Of a stretch of 64,000 bases of DNA, positions 36,541-45,663 are shown piece after piece; position 1 is the first letter of the stretch; each line of letters starts with the position of its first letter. The DNA lies in the NCBI RefSeq assembly GCF_029229925.1, contig NZ_CP107254.1, positions 1,612,001-1,676,000 on the forward strand. Reading direction: 5' to 3'. A program made the translations under genes and the position numbers. Below the pieces are notes generated by a model. That model made no database searches. It had not been told where the DNA came from and saw nothing but the letters and a program-made list of their open reading frames with translations. The DNA is from Halorhabdus sp. BNX81 (GTDB lineage Archaea; Halobacteriota; Halobacteria; Halobacteriales; Haloarculaceae).

Positions 36541-37722
36541 TCAGCGATCGCGACGCACGCGCTCGCCGGGTTCGGTACGCACGCCGCCCGAAAGCGTGAC
36601 ACCGGGTTCGAGGCTCGTGTTGATACCGGTCTTGACGCCGTCGCCGACAACGACACCGAACTTTCGCCGTCCCGTCGAGAGCCGATCGCCTTTGACTGTG
36701 AGTCCAACGTCGTCGCCGTCGTGGCGGAGGTTCGCGACGTTCGTTCCGGCCCCGAAGTTCACGTCCTGGCCGAGGACGCTGTCGCCGACGTAGGAGAGAT
36801 GCGGGACGTTCGTCCCCGACCGGATCACGCTGTTTTTGATCTCGACGCCGTTGCCGACGTGGACGTTCTCGCCGAGATAGGTCGCCCCGCGGAGGTAGGT
36901 GTTCGGGCCGACCGACGCGCCGGCACCGACGTACACTGGCCCCTCGATCACGACGCCCGGTTCGATCGTTGCGCCGTCCTCGACGACCACGGTCCCCCGG
37001 AGGTCAGCGTCCTCACTGACCGTCCCCTGGACGTCGCCATCGAGTTCAGCCAAGAGGGTTTCGTTGGCTTCAAGCAATTCCCAGGGACGGCCGACGTCAC
37101 GCCAGCGTGAAAGCGTCACCGGCGTCACTTCGTGTTCGTCGATGACGCGGGAAACGACGTCAGTGATTTCGTACTCGCCGCGCTGGCTCTCTGGAACGTC
37201 GAGCCAGTCGATGGCCGCTTCCGGGAAGACGTACGCACCGGTGTTCGCGAGGTTCGTCGGCGGGTCGGCGGGTTTCTCGACGATGTCGGTAACGATGCCG
37301 TCGGTGACGGAAACGACGCCGTAGTTCGACGGATCGGCGACCTCGTAGGTCGCCAGCGAGGGGGCGTTGTCGAACAGCTGTTCGATCGCCCCCGGATCGT
37401 AGAGATTGTCGCCGTTCAACACCGCGAACGCGCCGTCGAGTTCCGGGCGGGCGGCCCGGACGGCGTCGGCGGTGCCCGCCTGTGTCTCCTGGACGGCGAA
37501 CGTGACCGGCACATCGCGATACGTCTCGCCGAAGAACGACCGAACTGCCTCGGCCTCGTAGCCCACGACGACGACCAGCTCCGACGCGCCAGCCTCGACG
37601 GCTGCGTCCGCGACGTGGGCGACGAGCGGCCGCCCGGCGACGGGGAGCATCGGTTTCGGCGTCGACTCCGTCAGCGGTCCCATTCGGGTGCCCTGGCCGG
37701 CAGCAAGAATGACAGTTTGCAT
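36541..37722 (-). CDS. glmU: Bifunctional sugar-1-phosphate nucleotidylyltransferase / acetyltransferase
   Basis: 393 residues. The N-terminal ~230 are a nucleotidyltransferase with LAAGQGTRMGPLTE and STPKPMLPVAGRPLV for NTP and sugar phosphate. The C-terminal ~160 are a left-handed beta-helix of hexapeptide repeats (VVEDGATIEPGVVIEGPVYV, then GASVGPNTYLRG), where acetyl transfer would occur. This is the archaeal GlmU-like layout that makes UDP-GlcNAc from GlcN-1-P, feeding protein glycosylation. Glucose-1-phosphate thymidylyl- or uridylyltransferase activity is a possible alternative. It is transcribed toward the MMPL gene, 36 bp apart. Confidence 0.88.
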   Translation of the reverse strand: MQTVILAAGQGTRMGPLTESTPKPMLPVAGRPLVAHVADAAVEAGASELVVVVGYEAEAVRSFFGETYRDVPVTFAVQETQAGTADAVRAARPELDGAFAVLNGDNLYDPGAIEQLFDNAPSLATYEVADPSNYGVVSVTDGIVTDIVEKPADPPTNLANTGAYVFPEAAIDWLDVPESQRGEYEITDVVSRVIDEHEVTPVTLSRWRDVGRPWELLEANETLLAELDGDVQGTVSEDADLRGTVVVEDGATIEPGVVIEGPVYVGAGASVGPNTYLRGATYLGENVHVGNGVEIKNSVIRSGTNVPHLSYVGDSVLGQDVNFGAGTNVANLRHDGDDVGLTVKGDRLSTGRRKFGVVVGDGVKTGINTSLEPGVTLSGGVRTEPGERVRRDR

Positions 37723-37934
37723 GGTCGATCTGTTTACCGGCCAACCATTAACAGTGTCGTCTCATCGTGAAACAACGGCACTTCGACTGGCCGTCGTCCG
37801 GTTGCAGACGAGTGGCGGCACAGATCAGGGACGGCTTTGGCAGGCAACCCGACAGAAACGATTCTGCAATCCAGTGAGCGTGGTCCGGATCGGGGGAACA
37901 TAGCTTTATAGAGTTTCCCGGCGATTGAGGCGGT

Positions 37935-38612
37935 ATGAACCGTCGAAATCTGACGAATCAGTTCGTTCTCGGGGCGATCATGATCGTCGTCGGCGTGACG
38001 TTGCTCGTCGAGACCACCGACACCTACGACGCGTCGATACTGCTACAGTACGTCCCCTCGTTGTTCGTCCTCCTGGGGGTGTACGCCCTGATCAGCAGCG
38101 ACTTTCGGAACCTCTTCGGGCCGATCGTGGTCGTCGCCGTGGCCGGGGCCTGGCAACTGGTCGCCCTGGATTACGTCGCGGCCGAGCAGGTCACGCAGCT
38201 CTGGCCGTTGCTCCTCGTAGCCGTCGGCATCTCGATCATCGCCGGTCACTTCCGGGGGGATTCGCGGGTGATCACCGACACCTACATCAGCTCGGTCGGG
38301 GTCTTCGGGGGCAGTGGGCAACGCACGACTACGGCGGCGTTTGCGGGCGCGGACCTGACGGCGCTGTTCGGCGGCGTCGAACTCGACCTCCGGGAGGCGA
38401 ACATCGAGGATCGACCGGCGACGATCAACGCGACCGCCATGTTCGGTGGCTGTGAGATCGCCGTCCCGCCGGCGTGGAACGTTCGGATGGACATCCTGCC
38501 GATCTTCGGCGGGGCCGAAGACGAGCGGAAACGTCACGAACGTGACCACGACGAGGTTGATCTCGTCGTGACGGGCTTTGTGGCGTTCGGGGGCGTCAGC
38601 GTCACGGATTGA
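37935..38612 (+). CDS. LiaF-like membrane protein
   Basis: 225 residues. Residues ~8-110 contain four hydrophobic helices in the LiaI/LiaF-like arrangement (FVLGAIMIVVGVTLLVE, then two more, then PLLLVAVGISIIAGH). The C-terminal ~110 residues are the soluble beta-helical LiaF domain with repeated TALFGGVELDL, TAMFGGCEIAV and PIFGG strands. Bacterial LiaF modulates cell-envelope stress sensing; the role in archaea is unknown. A TATA box CTTTATAG (37904-37911) lies about 27 nt before the ATG, predicting a leaderless mRNA. Confidence 0.85.
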   Translation: MNRRNLTNQFVLGAIMIVVGVTLLVETTDTYDASILLQYVPSLFVLLGVYALISSDFRNLFGPIVVVAVAGAWQLVALDYVAAEQVTQLWPLLLVAVGISIIAGHFRGDSRVITDTYISSVGVFGGSGQRTTTAAFAGADLTALFGGVELDLREANIEDRPATINATAMFGGCEIAVPPAWNVRMDILPIFGGAEDERKRHERDHDEVDLVVTGFVAFGGVSVTD

Positions 38613-38880
38613 GCAATGTTTTTGTCCCCGGCCACGAAGTGAGGGGGGTCTGACGTGGGTCTCGCTCACCCGCCAGATGCACATGCCATCCTGCTAGGGC
38701 CGGGTGGACCCTGTTCTCGCCGCGATGGACGCATACTCCACGTCCCGAATCGCCATTGGGCGGTCGGACTCGGGACAGCCCGTTCGGCGACAGTCCCGTC
38801 CACTCCGAGGCGTCGACCGTCCCGAGTCAGAAACACACCCACGGCAAACCCATCGAACCCCACGACCGCAAACCATCGCG
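38613..38880. other. Non-coding interval before metG
   Basis: About 270 bp without a credible gene. The frame that would extend metG upstream is Arg/Ser/Pro-rich and lacks the acidic composition of real proteins here. No tRNA-like T-loop was seen. A short T run (TTTTTG) about ten bases after the LiaF stop may end its transcript. Confidence 0.4.
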
Positions 38881-38910
38881 TTAATGAATCCACTGGCGGT
38901 ACACTGTAGC

Positions 38911-41028
38911 ATGAGCCACGACGCGTTCCCCACCGAGAATCCCGCAGTGGTGACCTGCGGGTTGCCATACGCCAACGGCGACCTGCACATCGGCCACCTG
39001 CGAACCTACGTCGGCGGCGACGTCCTGACCCGTTCCCTGGAGAAACTCGGCCAGCAGACGGCCTTCGTCTCCGGGTCGGACATGCACGGGACCCCGATCG
39101 CCGTCCAGGCGATTCAGGACGATATCGACCCCGAAGCGTTCGCTCTGGAGTACCACGAACAGTACGAGGAGACGTTCCCGCAGTTCGATATCGACTTCGA
39201 CAACTACGGGCACACCCACCAGGAAACAAATCGGGAATTGACCCACGAGATCGTCGAAACCCTGGAGGCGGAAGGCTACATCGACGAGCAGGAGATCAAG
39301 GTCGCCTGGGACCCCCAGGACGACCAGCCGCTGCCCGATCGGTACGTCGTCGGGACCTGTCCCTACTGCGGCGAGACCGCCCGCGGTGACGAGTGCGACG
39401 AGGGCTGTGGGCGTCACCTCGAACCCGGCGAGATCGAGGATCCCGTCTCGAAGATCTCGGGCAACCCCGCGGAGTACCGCGAGCGTACCCACAAATTCTT
39501 CACGGTCTCGAAACTCGCGGAGTACCTCTCGGAATTCCTCGACCGCCTCGAGGGAACCGCCAACGCGAAAAATCAGCCCCGCCAGTGGATCGAGGAGGGC
39601 CTACAGGACTGGTGTATCACCCGCGATATGGACTGGGGCTTCGACTATCCGGAGGTTGACGACGCAGGTGAGGACACTGTCGACGACCTCGTCCTGTACG
39701 TCTGGGTCGACGCGCCCATCGAGTACATCGCCTCGACGAAGCAGTACACCGATCGAGTGAGTCCCGAGACCTACGACTGGGAGGGGGCCTGGAAGGCCGA
39801 CGAGCCGGCCGGCCCCGATAGCGGGGAGATCATCCACGTCATCGGGCGGGACATCATCCAACACCACACCATCTTCTGGCCCGCCATGCTCCACGTCGCC
39901 GACTACAACGAGCCACGCGCCGTCGTCGCCAGCGGGTTCATGAGTCTGGACGGCGACGCCTTCTCGACGAGTCGCAATCGCGCGATCTGGGCGCGGGAGT
40001 ACCTCGATGAGGGCTTCCATCCGGACCTCCTGCGGTACTACCTGACGACCGTCGGCGGCTTCCAGGACGACATCGACTTCTCGTGGGATCGCTTCCGCGA
40101 GCGGGTCAACGGCGAACTCGTCGGCACGGTCGGTAACTTCGCCTATCGGTCGCTGCTCTTTGCCGACCGCAACTACGGTGGTACGCCCGATGTCGAACTC
40201 TCTCCGGAAGTCGAGGATCGCATCGAGGCAGCCATCGACGATTTCGAGGCGGGCGTCAACGACTACTCGATCCGGACGGCCACCCAGGCGGGGGTTGAAC
40301 TCGCCCGCTTTGGCAACGAGTACATCCAGCGCCACGAGCCCTGGAATCTGGACGACGACGATGCCGCGCCGGTCATCCGTGACTGCGTCCAGATCGCCAA
40401 GGCCGTCGCCGTCTTGCTCCAGCCGACCACCCCTGACACGTCCCGACGCCTCTGGGAACAACTCGACGAGGACGGGTCGATCGCGGACGTGACCCTCGAC
40501 GCCGCACTCGAAGCGCCACCTGCCGAGTTCGACGAACCGACGGAACTGTTCGAGAAAATCCCCGACGAGCGCGTCGAAGCACTCAACGAGAAGCTCGAAA
40601 CCCGCGTCGCGGAAGCGACCGACGGCGAGGCCGAAGACGACGCGGAAACCGAAAGCGACGACGGCGACGGGGCCGAACCGACTGGCATGGATCTCGAACC
40701 ACTCGCCGAGGAACGGATCGGCTTCGATGACTTCCAGGAACTCGACATTCGCGTCGGCGAGATCGTCGAGGCCGACCCCATCGAGGACAGCGACGATCTC
40801 GTCCGGCTAGAAGTCGACATCGGGCTCGAAACTCGCCAGGTCGTCGCGGGGATCAAGCAACTCCACGACGTCGAGTCCCTCCCCGAAACCCGTGTCGTCC
40901 TGCTCGCGAACATGGAAAAGGCCGAACTGTTCGGCTACGAGTCAAACGGGATGGTGCTGGCTGCCGGCGAGGAGGCCGACCTGCTGAGAACCCACGAGGA
41001 CGCGCCGCTCGGATCGAAAATTCGGTAG
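38911..41028 (+). CDS. metG: Methionyl-tRNA synthetase with fused C-terminal tRNA-binding domain
   Basis: 705 residues. The HIGH motif is HIGH (H26-H29), zinc cysteines are in CPYCGETARGDECDEGCG, and WCITRDMDWGFDYP is the usual core motif. The KMSKS position reads AFSTSRN (351-355), the FSTSR-type variant without the leading Lys. After an acidic linker the last ~105 residues form an EMAP/Trbp111 OB domain (FDDFQELDIRVGEIVEADP) that binds tRNA. A TTAATGAA element (38881-38888) 25-30 nt upstream supports the ATG at 38911 and a leaderless mRNA; the in-frame ATG at 38884 would overlap that TATA box. Confidence 0.96.
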   Translation: MSHDAFPTENPAVVTCGLPYANGDLHIGHLRTYVGGDVLTRSLEKLGQQTAFVSGSDMHGTPIAVQAIQDDIDPEAFALEYHEQYEETFPQFDIDFDNYGHTHQETNRELTHEIVETLEAEGYIDEQEIKVAWDPQDDQPLPDRYVVGTCPYCGETARGDECDEGCGRHLEPGEIEDPVSKISGNPAEYRERTHKFFTVSKLAEYLSEFLDRLEGTANAKNQPRQWIEEGLQDWCITRDMDWGFDYPEVDDAGEDTVDDLVLYVWVDAPIEYIASTKQYTDRVSPETYDWEGAWKADEPAGPDSGEIIHVIGRDIIQHHTIFWPAMLHVADYNEPRAVVASGFMSLDGDAFSTSRNRAIWAREYLDEGFHPDLLRYYLTTVGGFQDDIDFSWDRFRERVNGELVGTVGNFAYRSLLFADRNYGGTPDVELSPEVEDRIEAAIDDFEAGVNDYSIRTATQAGVELARFGNEYIQRHEPWNLDDDDAAPVIRDCVQIAKAVAVLLQPTTPDTSRRLWEQLDEDGSIADVTLDAALEAPPAEFDEPTELFEKIPDERVEALNEKLETRVAEATDGEAEDDAETESDDGDGAEPTGMDLEPLAEERIGFDDFQELDIRVGEIVEADPIEDSDDLVRLEVDIGLETRQVVAGIKQLHDVESLPETRVVLLANMEKAELFGYESNGMVLAAGEEADLLRTHEDAPLGSKIR

Positions 41029-41101
41029 TGACGCCACAGCCAGGTTCCGGCGGATTCGGGAACGACCAAGCACTTTAGCCGCGTGATCCGATAGTCACGG
41101 T

Positions 41102-41377
41102 ATGGACGACGACGAGTGGAACGATGACCCAGTCGAGTTCGACGAGGCGGGGGACGGACGGAACGGGGAACCGGGAGACGGTGCGGACGACACCGCAAGT
41201 GACGACGAGTGGCGGTTCACTCTCGAGGATCTGGCCGATGACGACGGGGAGGACGACACGGACGGGTTCTCGCTGTACGCCGAGATCGAGGCTGGCTCGC
41301 CCTCGGCGGAGAACGCGCTGTTTGTCGGGCTTGGCCTCGCGTTTGGACTGGTCGTCGTCTGGCAGCTACTGTTTTGA
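41102..41377 (+). CDS. Small tail-anchored acidic membrane protein
   Basis: 91 residues. The first ~65 are extremely acidic (Asp/Glu/Gly-rich) with a short conserved core WRFTLEDLADD. The last ~20 are one hydrophobic helix (ALFVGLGLAFGLVVVWQLLF) that ends the chain, so it is a C-tail-anchored protein facing the cytosol. It resembles short haloarchaeal proteins of unknown function (possibly DUF7312). Confidence 0.72.
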   Translation: MDDDEWNDDPVEFDEAGDGRNGEPGDGADDTASDDEWRFTLEDLADDDGEDDTDGFSLYAEIEAGSPSAENALFVGLGLAFGLVVVWQLLF

Positions 41378-41462
41378 GTCCCGCCCCGGCGAACCGGACC
41401 AGTTGGGAGAACGACTGGTCGGTGACCGAACTGTTAACCCGGTTGGGGTCTAACTCGCGGGC

Positions 41463-42092
41463 ATGGTATCGGTCCTGGGCGCAGACCTCTCGCTAATATT
41501 GCTGTTGGTAGGAGCGCTACTGGTCATTGGGGAAGCGTTCGTCCCGGGGGCACACTTCATCGTCCTCGGGATCGCGCTGCTGGTCGCCGGCCTCGTTGGC
41601 CTCGCCCTTCCGTCGTCGCTCGGGATCCTCTCGGTCGTGATCATGGCCGGGTTGGTGTTGGGTGTCGGGAGTATTGCGCTGTATGCCTACCGTCAATTCG
41701 ACTTCTACGGCGGGAAAGGGGCCGGCCAGACGAGCGATTCTGACTCGCTCAAGGGGAAAACAGGTCATGTGACCGAGCGCGTCACCGGCACGGGCGGCGA
41801 GGTCAAACTCGACAGCGGTGGGTTCAACCCGCACTATCAGGCCCGGGCGTTCGACGACGAGATCCCGGAAGGCGAAGAGATCATCGTCGTCGATCCGGGT
41901 GGCGGCAACGTCCTTACGGTCGAATCGATGGCCGTGCTGAGTTCCGACGATATTGAGGCGGAACTCGAACGGGGCCGCGAGGCGGGCGAGCAGTCACAGG
42001 CGACGGACTCGGGCTCGTCGACACGGGAGGCTGGAGACGAATCCGTAAACGAACCGACGGGCGAACTCGACCGCGAAACCGAATCCGCGTAA
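41463..42092 (+). CDS. NfeD-family membrane protein
   Basis: 209 residues. Three close N-terminal membrane helices (to ~75) are followed by the NfeD OB-fold domain (SLKGKTGHVTERVTGTGGEV, then VVDPGGGNVLTVES) and an acidic, disordered tail. NfeD proteins pair with SPFH/stomatin proteins in membrane microdomains and protease control, and here the stomatin gene follows directly (78 bp). This genetic pairing is conserved widely in bacteria and archaea. Confidence 0.88.
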   Translation: MVSVLGADLSLILLLVGALLVIGEAFVPGAHFIVLGIALLVAGLVGLALPSSLGILSVVIMAGLVLGVGSIALYAYRQFDFYGGKGAGQTSDSDSLKGKTGHVTERVTGTGGEVKLDSGGFNPHYQARAFDDEIPEGEEIIVVDPGGGNVLTVESMAVLSSDDIEAELERGREAGEQSQATDSGSSTREAGDESVNEPTGELDRETESA

Positions 42093-42170
42093 GCGGCGGC
42101 CGTCGGCTCTGGGATATTCCGTCGGCACGAGCCCAACACTTTTGTTGTGTTCCTCCTAAGACAAGTGCGT

Positions 42171-43307
42171 ATGTTATCAAGTATCCCGCTACAATTGGGG
42201 GGTGCGGAACTGTTCCCCATTGTCGCCCTGGTACTGCTGGCAATTGCTGTGGTGACCGTCTGGCAAATGGTGGTCATCACCGATGCCACGGAGAAGAAGG
42301 CCCTCACGGTACTCGGGGAGTACCGGAAGCTGCTGGAACCCGGGATCGCGTTCGTCCCGCCGTTCGTCTCGGCGACCCACACGTTCGACATGCGGACACA
42401 GACGTTGGACGTGCCACGACAGGAGGCGATCACGCGTGACAACTCGCCGGTGACCGCCGACGCCGTCGTCTACATCAAGGTGATGGACGCAAAGAAGGCC
42501 TACCTCGAAGTCGACAACTACAAGCGCGCCGTCTCGAACCTCGCACAGACGACACTCCGTGCGGTGCTTGGCGACATGGAACTCGACGACACGCTCAACA
42601 AGCGCCAGGAGATCAACGCCAAGATCCGCAAGGAACTCGACGAACCCACCGACGAGTGGGGGATTCGCGTCGAGAGTGTGGAAGTCCGGGAGGTCAACCC
42701 GAGCAAAGACGTCCAACAGGCCATGGAGCAACAGACCTCCGCCGAGCGCCGCCGGCGTGCCATGATCCTCGAGGCGCAGGGTGAGCGTCGTTCCGCCGTC
42801 GAGGAGGCCCAGGGTGAGAAGCAATCGAACATCATCCGCGCCCAGGGTGAAAAGCAGAGCCAGATCCTCGAAGCACAGGGTGACGCCATCTCGACCGTGT
42901 TGCGCGCCAAATCCGCCGAAGCGATGGGCGAGCGCGCAGTCATCGAGCGTGGCATGGAGACCTTAGAGGAGATCGGCAAGGGCGAGTCGACGAAGTTCGT
43001 CCTGCCCCAGGAGCTGACGTCGCTCGTCGGCCGGTACGGCAAGCACCTCACCGGCAGCGACGTCCAGACGGACGGCGAATCGACCCTCGAAGGCCTCGAC
43101 TTCGACGACGAGACCCGCGAGATGCTCGGCCTCGACGACATCGAGAAGATCCTCGGCCAGATCGACCAGGAGGCCGAGGTCGACGTCGAAGAAATGGAAG
43201 AGCAGGCACAGGCGGTCAAATCCGGCAAAGAAACGGCCGACATCAAAGATCCGGACGAGGTCATCGAGGAGATGGACAACGAGTTCAATACCGACGAGGA
43301 GTCCTGA
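42171..43307 (+). CDS. SPFH/band 7 (stomatin) protein
   Basis: 378 residues. One N-terminal helix (FPIVALVLLAIAVVTVWQMVV) precedes the SPFH domain (EYRKLLEPGIAFVPPFV, then TRDNSPVTADAVVYIKV), followed by a long coiled coil with repeats of the type AQGEKQSxI and an acidic C-terminal ~110 residues. Stomatins oligomerise into membrane-bound rings or cages and scaffold membrane proteases. The ATG at 42171 is used; an upstream GTG adds only eight residues. Forms a unit with the NfeD gene. Confidence 0.94.
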   Translation: MLSSIPLQLGGAELFPIVALVLLAIAVVTVWQMVVITDATEKKALTVLGEYRKLLEPGIAFVPPFVSATHTFDMRTQTLDVPRQEAITRDNSPVTADAVVYIKVMDAKKAYLEVDNYKRAVSNLAQTTLRAVLGDMELDDTLNKRQEINAKIRKELDEPTDEWGIRVESVEVREVNPSKDVQQAMEQQTSAERRRRAMILEAQGERRSAVEEAQGEKQSNIIRAQGEKQSQILEAQGDAISTVLRAKSAEAMGERAVIERGMETLEEIGKGESTKFVLPQELTSLVGRYGKHLTGSDVQTDGESTLEGLDFDDETREMLGLDDIEKILGQIDQEAEVDVEEMEEQAQAVKSGKETADIKDPDEVIEEMDNEFNTDEES

Positions 43308-43423
43308 GAGGATCGCGTCGGTCAACCTTTGACGCCAACGGGTTGACGAACACAGCCCCGCTTTTCGTGACGAACGTCGGATCGAGCGAAGGCGTTTTGT
43401 AACTCGATGCTAATGAGTGAACA

Positions 43424-44026
43424 ATGGCTGGGGATGGTGTCGACGAGAGCAAGCGCGCGACGCTCCGTCGGTTCGCCGCACTGGGGGCCGCCAGTCCACT
43501 CGTTCGACTGGCGGATTCGGGGAGTGACAGCACCGCCCCGGGAGCGATCGTCGGGTACCTGTCGACGACGCCGGGGGCACATTTCTCGAAGCTTCGTGAC
43601 GATCTCCAACTCGGGACCGGCGAGACACAACATCACCTTCGCGCGCTGCTACAGGACAACACGATCGAAAGTCAACGCGACGGTGAATATCGACGGTTCT
43701 TCCCGGCGGATCGTTTCAGCGAGTTCGAACGGACGGCACTCGGCTATCTCCGTCGGGATACCTCCCGAGGGATGATCATCGAACTGCTCCGGGATCCGAG
43801 TGCCACCGCGAACGAACTCGCCGAACGGCTGGATGTCTCGAACCCGACCGTCAGCAAACACGCGACACAGCTAGAGGAAGCCGGCCTGCTGACACGCGAG
43901 GACGGGTACGCGCTTCGCCACCCCGAGACGCTATTGATGCTGGTCGTCAGATACGCCGAATCATTCGGCGAGGACGCCATCGTCTTTGCCGCCGAAGCTG
44001 ACGAGTACGTCGCCTACGACGGTTGA
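43424..44026 (+). CDS. Double winged-helix transcriptional regulator
   Basis: 200 residues containing two winged helices. The first (~44-95) is GAIVGYLSTTPGAHFSKLRDDL, then GETQHHLRALLQDNTI. The second (~100-165) is IIELLRDPSATANELAERLDV, then PTVSKHATQLEEAGLL. The C-terminus is short and acidic. This two-domain form is common among haloarchaeal regulators, whose targets are mostly unknown. It lies after the stomatin gene with about 115 bp between. Confidence 0.88.
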   Translation: MAGDGVDESKRATLRRFAALGAASPLVRLADSGSDSTAPGAIVGYLSTTPGAHFSKLRDDLQLGTGETQHHLRALLQDNTIESQRDGEYRRFFPADRFSEFERTALGYLRRDTSRGMIIELLRDPSATANELAERLDVSNPTVSKHATQLEEAGLLTREDGYALRHPETLLMLVVRYAESFGEDAIVFAAEADEYVAYDG

Positions 44027-44054
44027 AACAGTTGCTCCGGCCGGGGCTCTCCTT

Positions 44055-44303
44055 TCAGGCGTCGACCATCCAGGTCGTCGAGGAGGAGTACCCCCACTTC
44101 TCGACGGTCAAATCGTACTCGCCCTCCTGGAGGGCGGCCATGTTGGTCCCGACTTCCTTCGCCGAGAGACCGAGTTCCTCGCCGATGAGCCTGGACTTGA
44201 AATACGTCTGGTCGTCTGCGTTGGCTCGCAGGTAATCAAGGATCCGGCGTTGTTTCTCCGAGAGCGGTCCATCGTCGTGGGTGCCAGCCGCACTCGTACT
44301 CAT
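44055..44303 (-). CDS. Small winged-helix protein (DUF7123-like)
   Basis: 82 residues. LSEKQRRILDYLRANADDQTY and RLIGEELGLSAKEVGTNM form a compact winged helix, and the end KWGYSSSTTWMVDA is a strongly conserved-looking wing and terminus. The protein is small enough to act as a homodimeric DNA-binding protein. Targets are unknown. Converges with the double winged-helix gene. Confidence 0.8.
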   Translation of the reverse strand: MSTSAAGTHDDGPLSEKQRRILDYLRANADDQTYFKSRLIGEELGLSAKEVGTNMAALQEGEYDLTVEKWGYSSSTTWMVDA

Positions 44304-44456
44304 GTTTCACTGTAGTGACGAGAGTGGTATAGGCGATTTGGTATGGTCGGTTAATCGACTCATGTCTTGCGATTATCTCCGTGGCAGATGGTGTGTGGCC
44401 GTCGGGAGAAGCCCAACGGGCCTGAATGTGGTACGACTGGGAAACGATATCGTCGG

Positions 44457-44855
44457 TCAGATGTCCTCTTCGATGATCTCGCCCACGGCGAAGTTCGACT
44501 TCACTTCGGTGACTTCCACCTTGACGCGGTCGTTGATCTCCGCGCCGGGGACGATGATGACGTACCCGCGTTCGACGCGAGCGATGCCGTCGCCCTGCTT
44601 GCCGATATCCTCGATCTCGACGTACCGGATCTCGCCGCTCTCGACTGGCGGCTGTGGTTCGCTCGGCGCAGTATCGGTGCTCGGTTGCTCGTCTGTCGGT
44701 TCGTCCTCGCCCGAAATCAGCGCAATCCGATAGGTCTCACCGGGTTCGATCGAACCGGTTTCGATCTCCCGTCGCGGTACCTCGACGACATACCGGTCGT
44801 CCTCGGCAGTTACGTCCGCACTGAACAGACACAAGAGTTTCTCTGAGATTTCCAA
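44457..44855 (-). CDS. TRAM-domain protein with TTG start
   Basis: 132 residues. The N-terminal ISEKLLCLFSADV and VVEVPRREIETG are followed by a Pro/Thr/Glu linker and a C-terminal TRAM domain (VEIEDIGKQGDGIARVERGYVIIVPGA). TRAM domains bind RNA, and short TRAM proteins act as RNA chaperones in some archaea. The start is taken at a TTG at 44855 because a clear GGAGG lies seven bases before it on the minus strand (44863-44867) and because the family N-terminus begins at this point; a longer frame would run into the upstream gene. Confidence 0.85.
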   Translation of the reverse strand: MEISEKLLCLFSADVTAEDDRYVVEVPRREIETGSIEPGETYRIALISGEDEPTDEQPSTDTAPSEPQPPVESGEIRYVEIEDIGKQGDGIARVERGYVIIVPGAEINDRVKVEVTEVKSNFAVGEIIEEDI

Positions 44856-44862
44856 GGTTAAA

Positions 44863-44867
44863 CCTCC
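44863..44867 (-). promoter_or_regulatory. Shine-Dalgarno site deciding the TTG start of the TRAM gene
   Basis: On the minus strand GGAGG is followed after seven bases (TTTAACC) by TTG. No ATG lies near it, so the rare TTG start is strongly supported. Confidence 0.7.
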
Positions 44868-44923
44868 GTTCCCGGCGTCGGAGGCCTCCCTAAAGAACTT
44901 GTCGACCGCCTTGTGGTGTGGTG

Positions 44924-45580
44924 TCACTCGCTGATGGGCGTGCCATCCGGTCGCTTCTGCCCCTCGGAGTCGTGGACGACCACGCCGTCGACATCGCGTG
45001 GCTCGTAGTTGTCACGGACGCCGATAGCCTCCTCGCGTTCGCGGATCGCCCGTCGTTTGAGCGTGGCCGCCAGTTCCTCCGCGTCCTCCCGCGAGATATC
45101 GCGTCCCAGTCCCTCACATTCGTGGGCGTGGACCGGCCCCGCACGATCGACGACACTTCCCATCGGCGAGGTCGTCCCATCCCCCTCATCCTCGATCGAG
45201 AGACTGAACGGGTAGGTCCGACAGATGAGCGGGCGGCGGTCGTAGATCGAACATGCCTCGTTCTCGTCGTCGTAAAACGTACAGTCCCCGCAGGCATCGG
45301 TCTGGAGTGCCCACTCGAAGGTTTCGCCGGTCGTCGGCTCGCCGTCAGTTTCCGAGAGGCCAAAGGGCATTGGCCGGGCGACATCGCGCCAGTTATCCGC
45401 GCCCTCTCGTTGGATCTCTCTGATCTCGTCGGGGAAGACCGTCGCTGTGTGTTCCGCCTCGCCGAGTCCGCGACAGCAGTGGCCACACCGGGTGCACTCG
45501 AAGCCGATCGACTCGATCGCGTCCGCGATGTCTGCGACGTCGACATCCCGGGCAGCGGCACGTTCGGCTTCGAAGGTCAT
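44924..45580 (-). CDS. YkgJ-family cysteine-cluster protein
   Basis: 218 residues. Cysteines occur as CTRCGHCCRG near residue 31, then CGDC, CSIY and ICRTYPF, the YkgJ/Fli-B-like pattern thought to bind zinc or an Fe-S cluster. The C-terminal part is helical and charged. The biochemical function is not established. The stop codon lies 68 bp upstream of the TRAM start on the same strand, so the two genes may share an mRNA, with the TRAM gene translated from its own ribosome-binding site. Confidence 0.85.
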   Translation of the reverse strand: MTFEAERAAARDVDVADIADAIESIGFECTRCGHCCRGLGEAEHTATVFPDEIREIQREGADNWRDVARPMPFGLSETDGEPTTGETFEWALQTDACGDCTFYDDENEACSIYDRRPLICRTYPFSLSIEDEGDGTTSPMGSVVDRAGPVHAHECEGLGRDISREDAEELAATLKRRAIREREEAIGVRDNYEPRDVDGVVVHDSEGQKRPDGTPISE

Positions 45581-45663
45581 GGGCCCGATAATTCGTCGAA
45601 ACGCAAAAGCGCGTCGGGAAGGACGGCGTCGGGGGCAGGAAGCCGGATCCAGAAAGAGGTCGT

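Noticed and set aside
38655..38909. 84-residue frame before metG
   Set aside because: Arg/Pro/Thr-rich, overlaps the metG promoter and resembles no protein.
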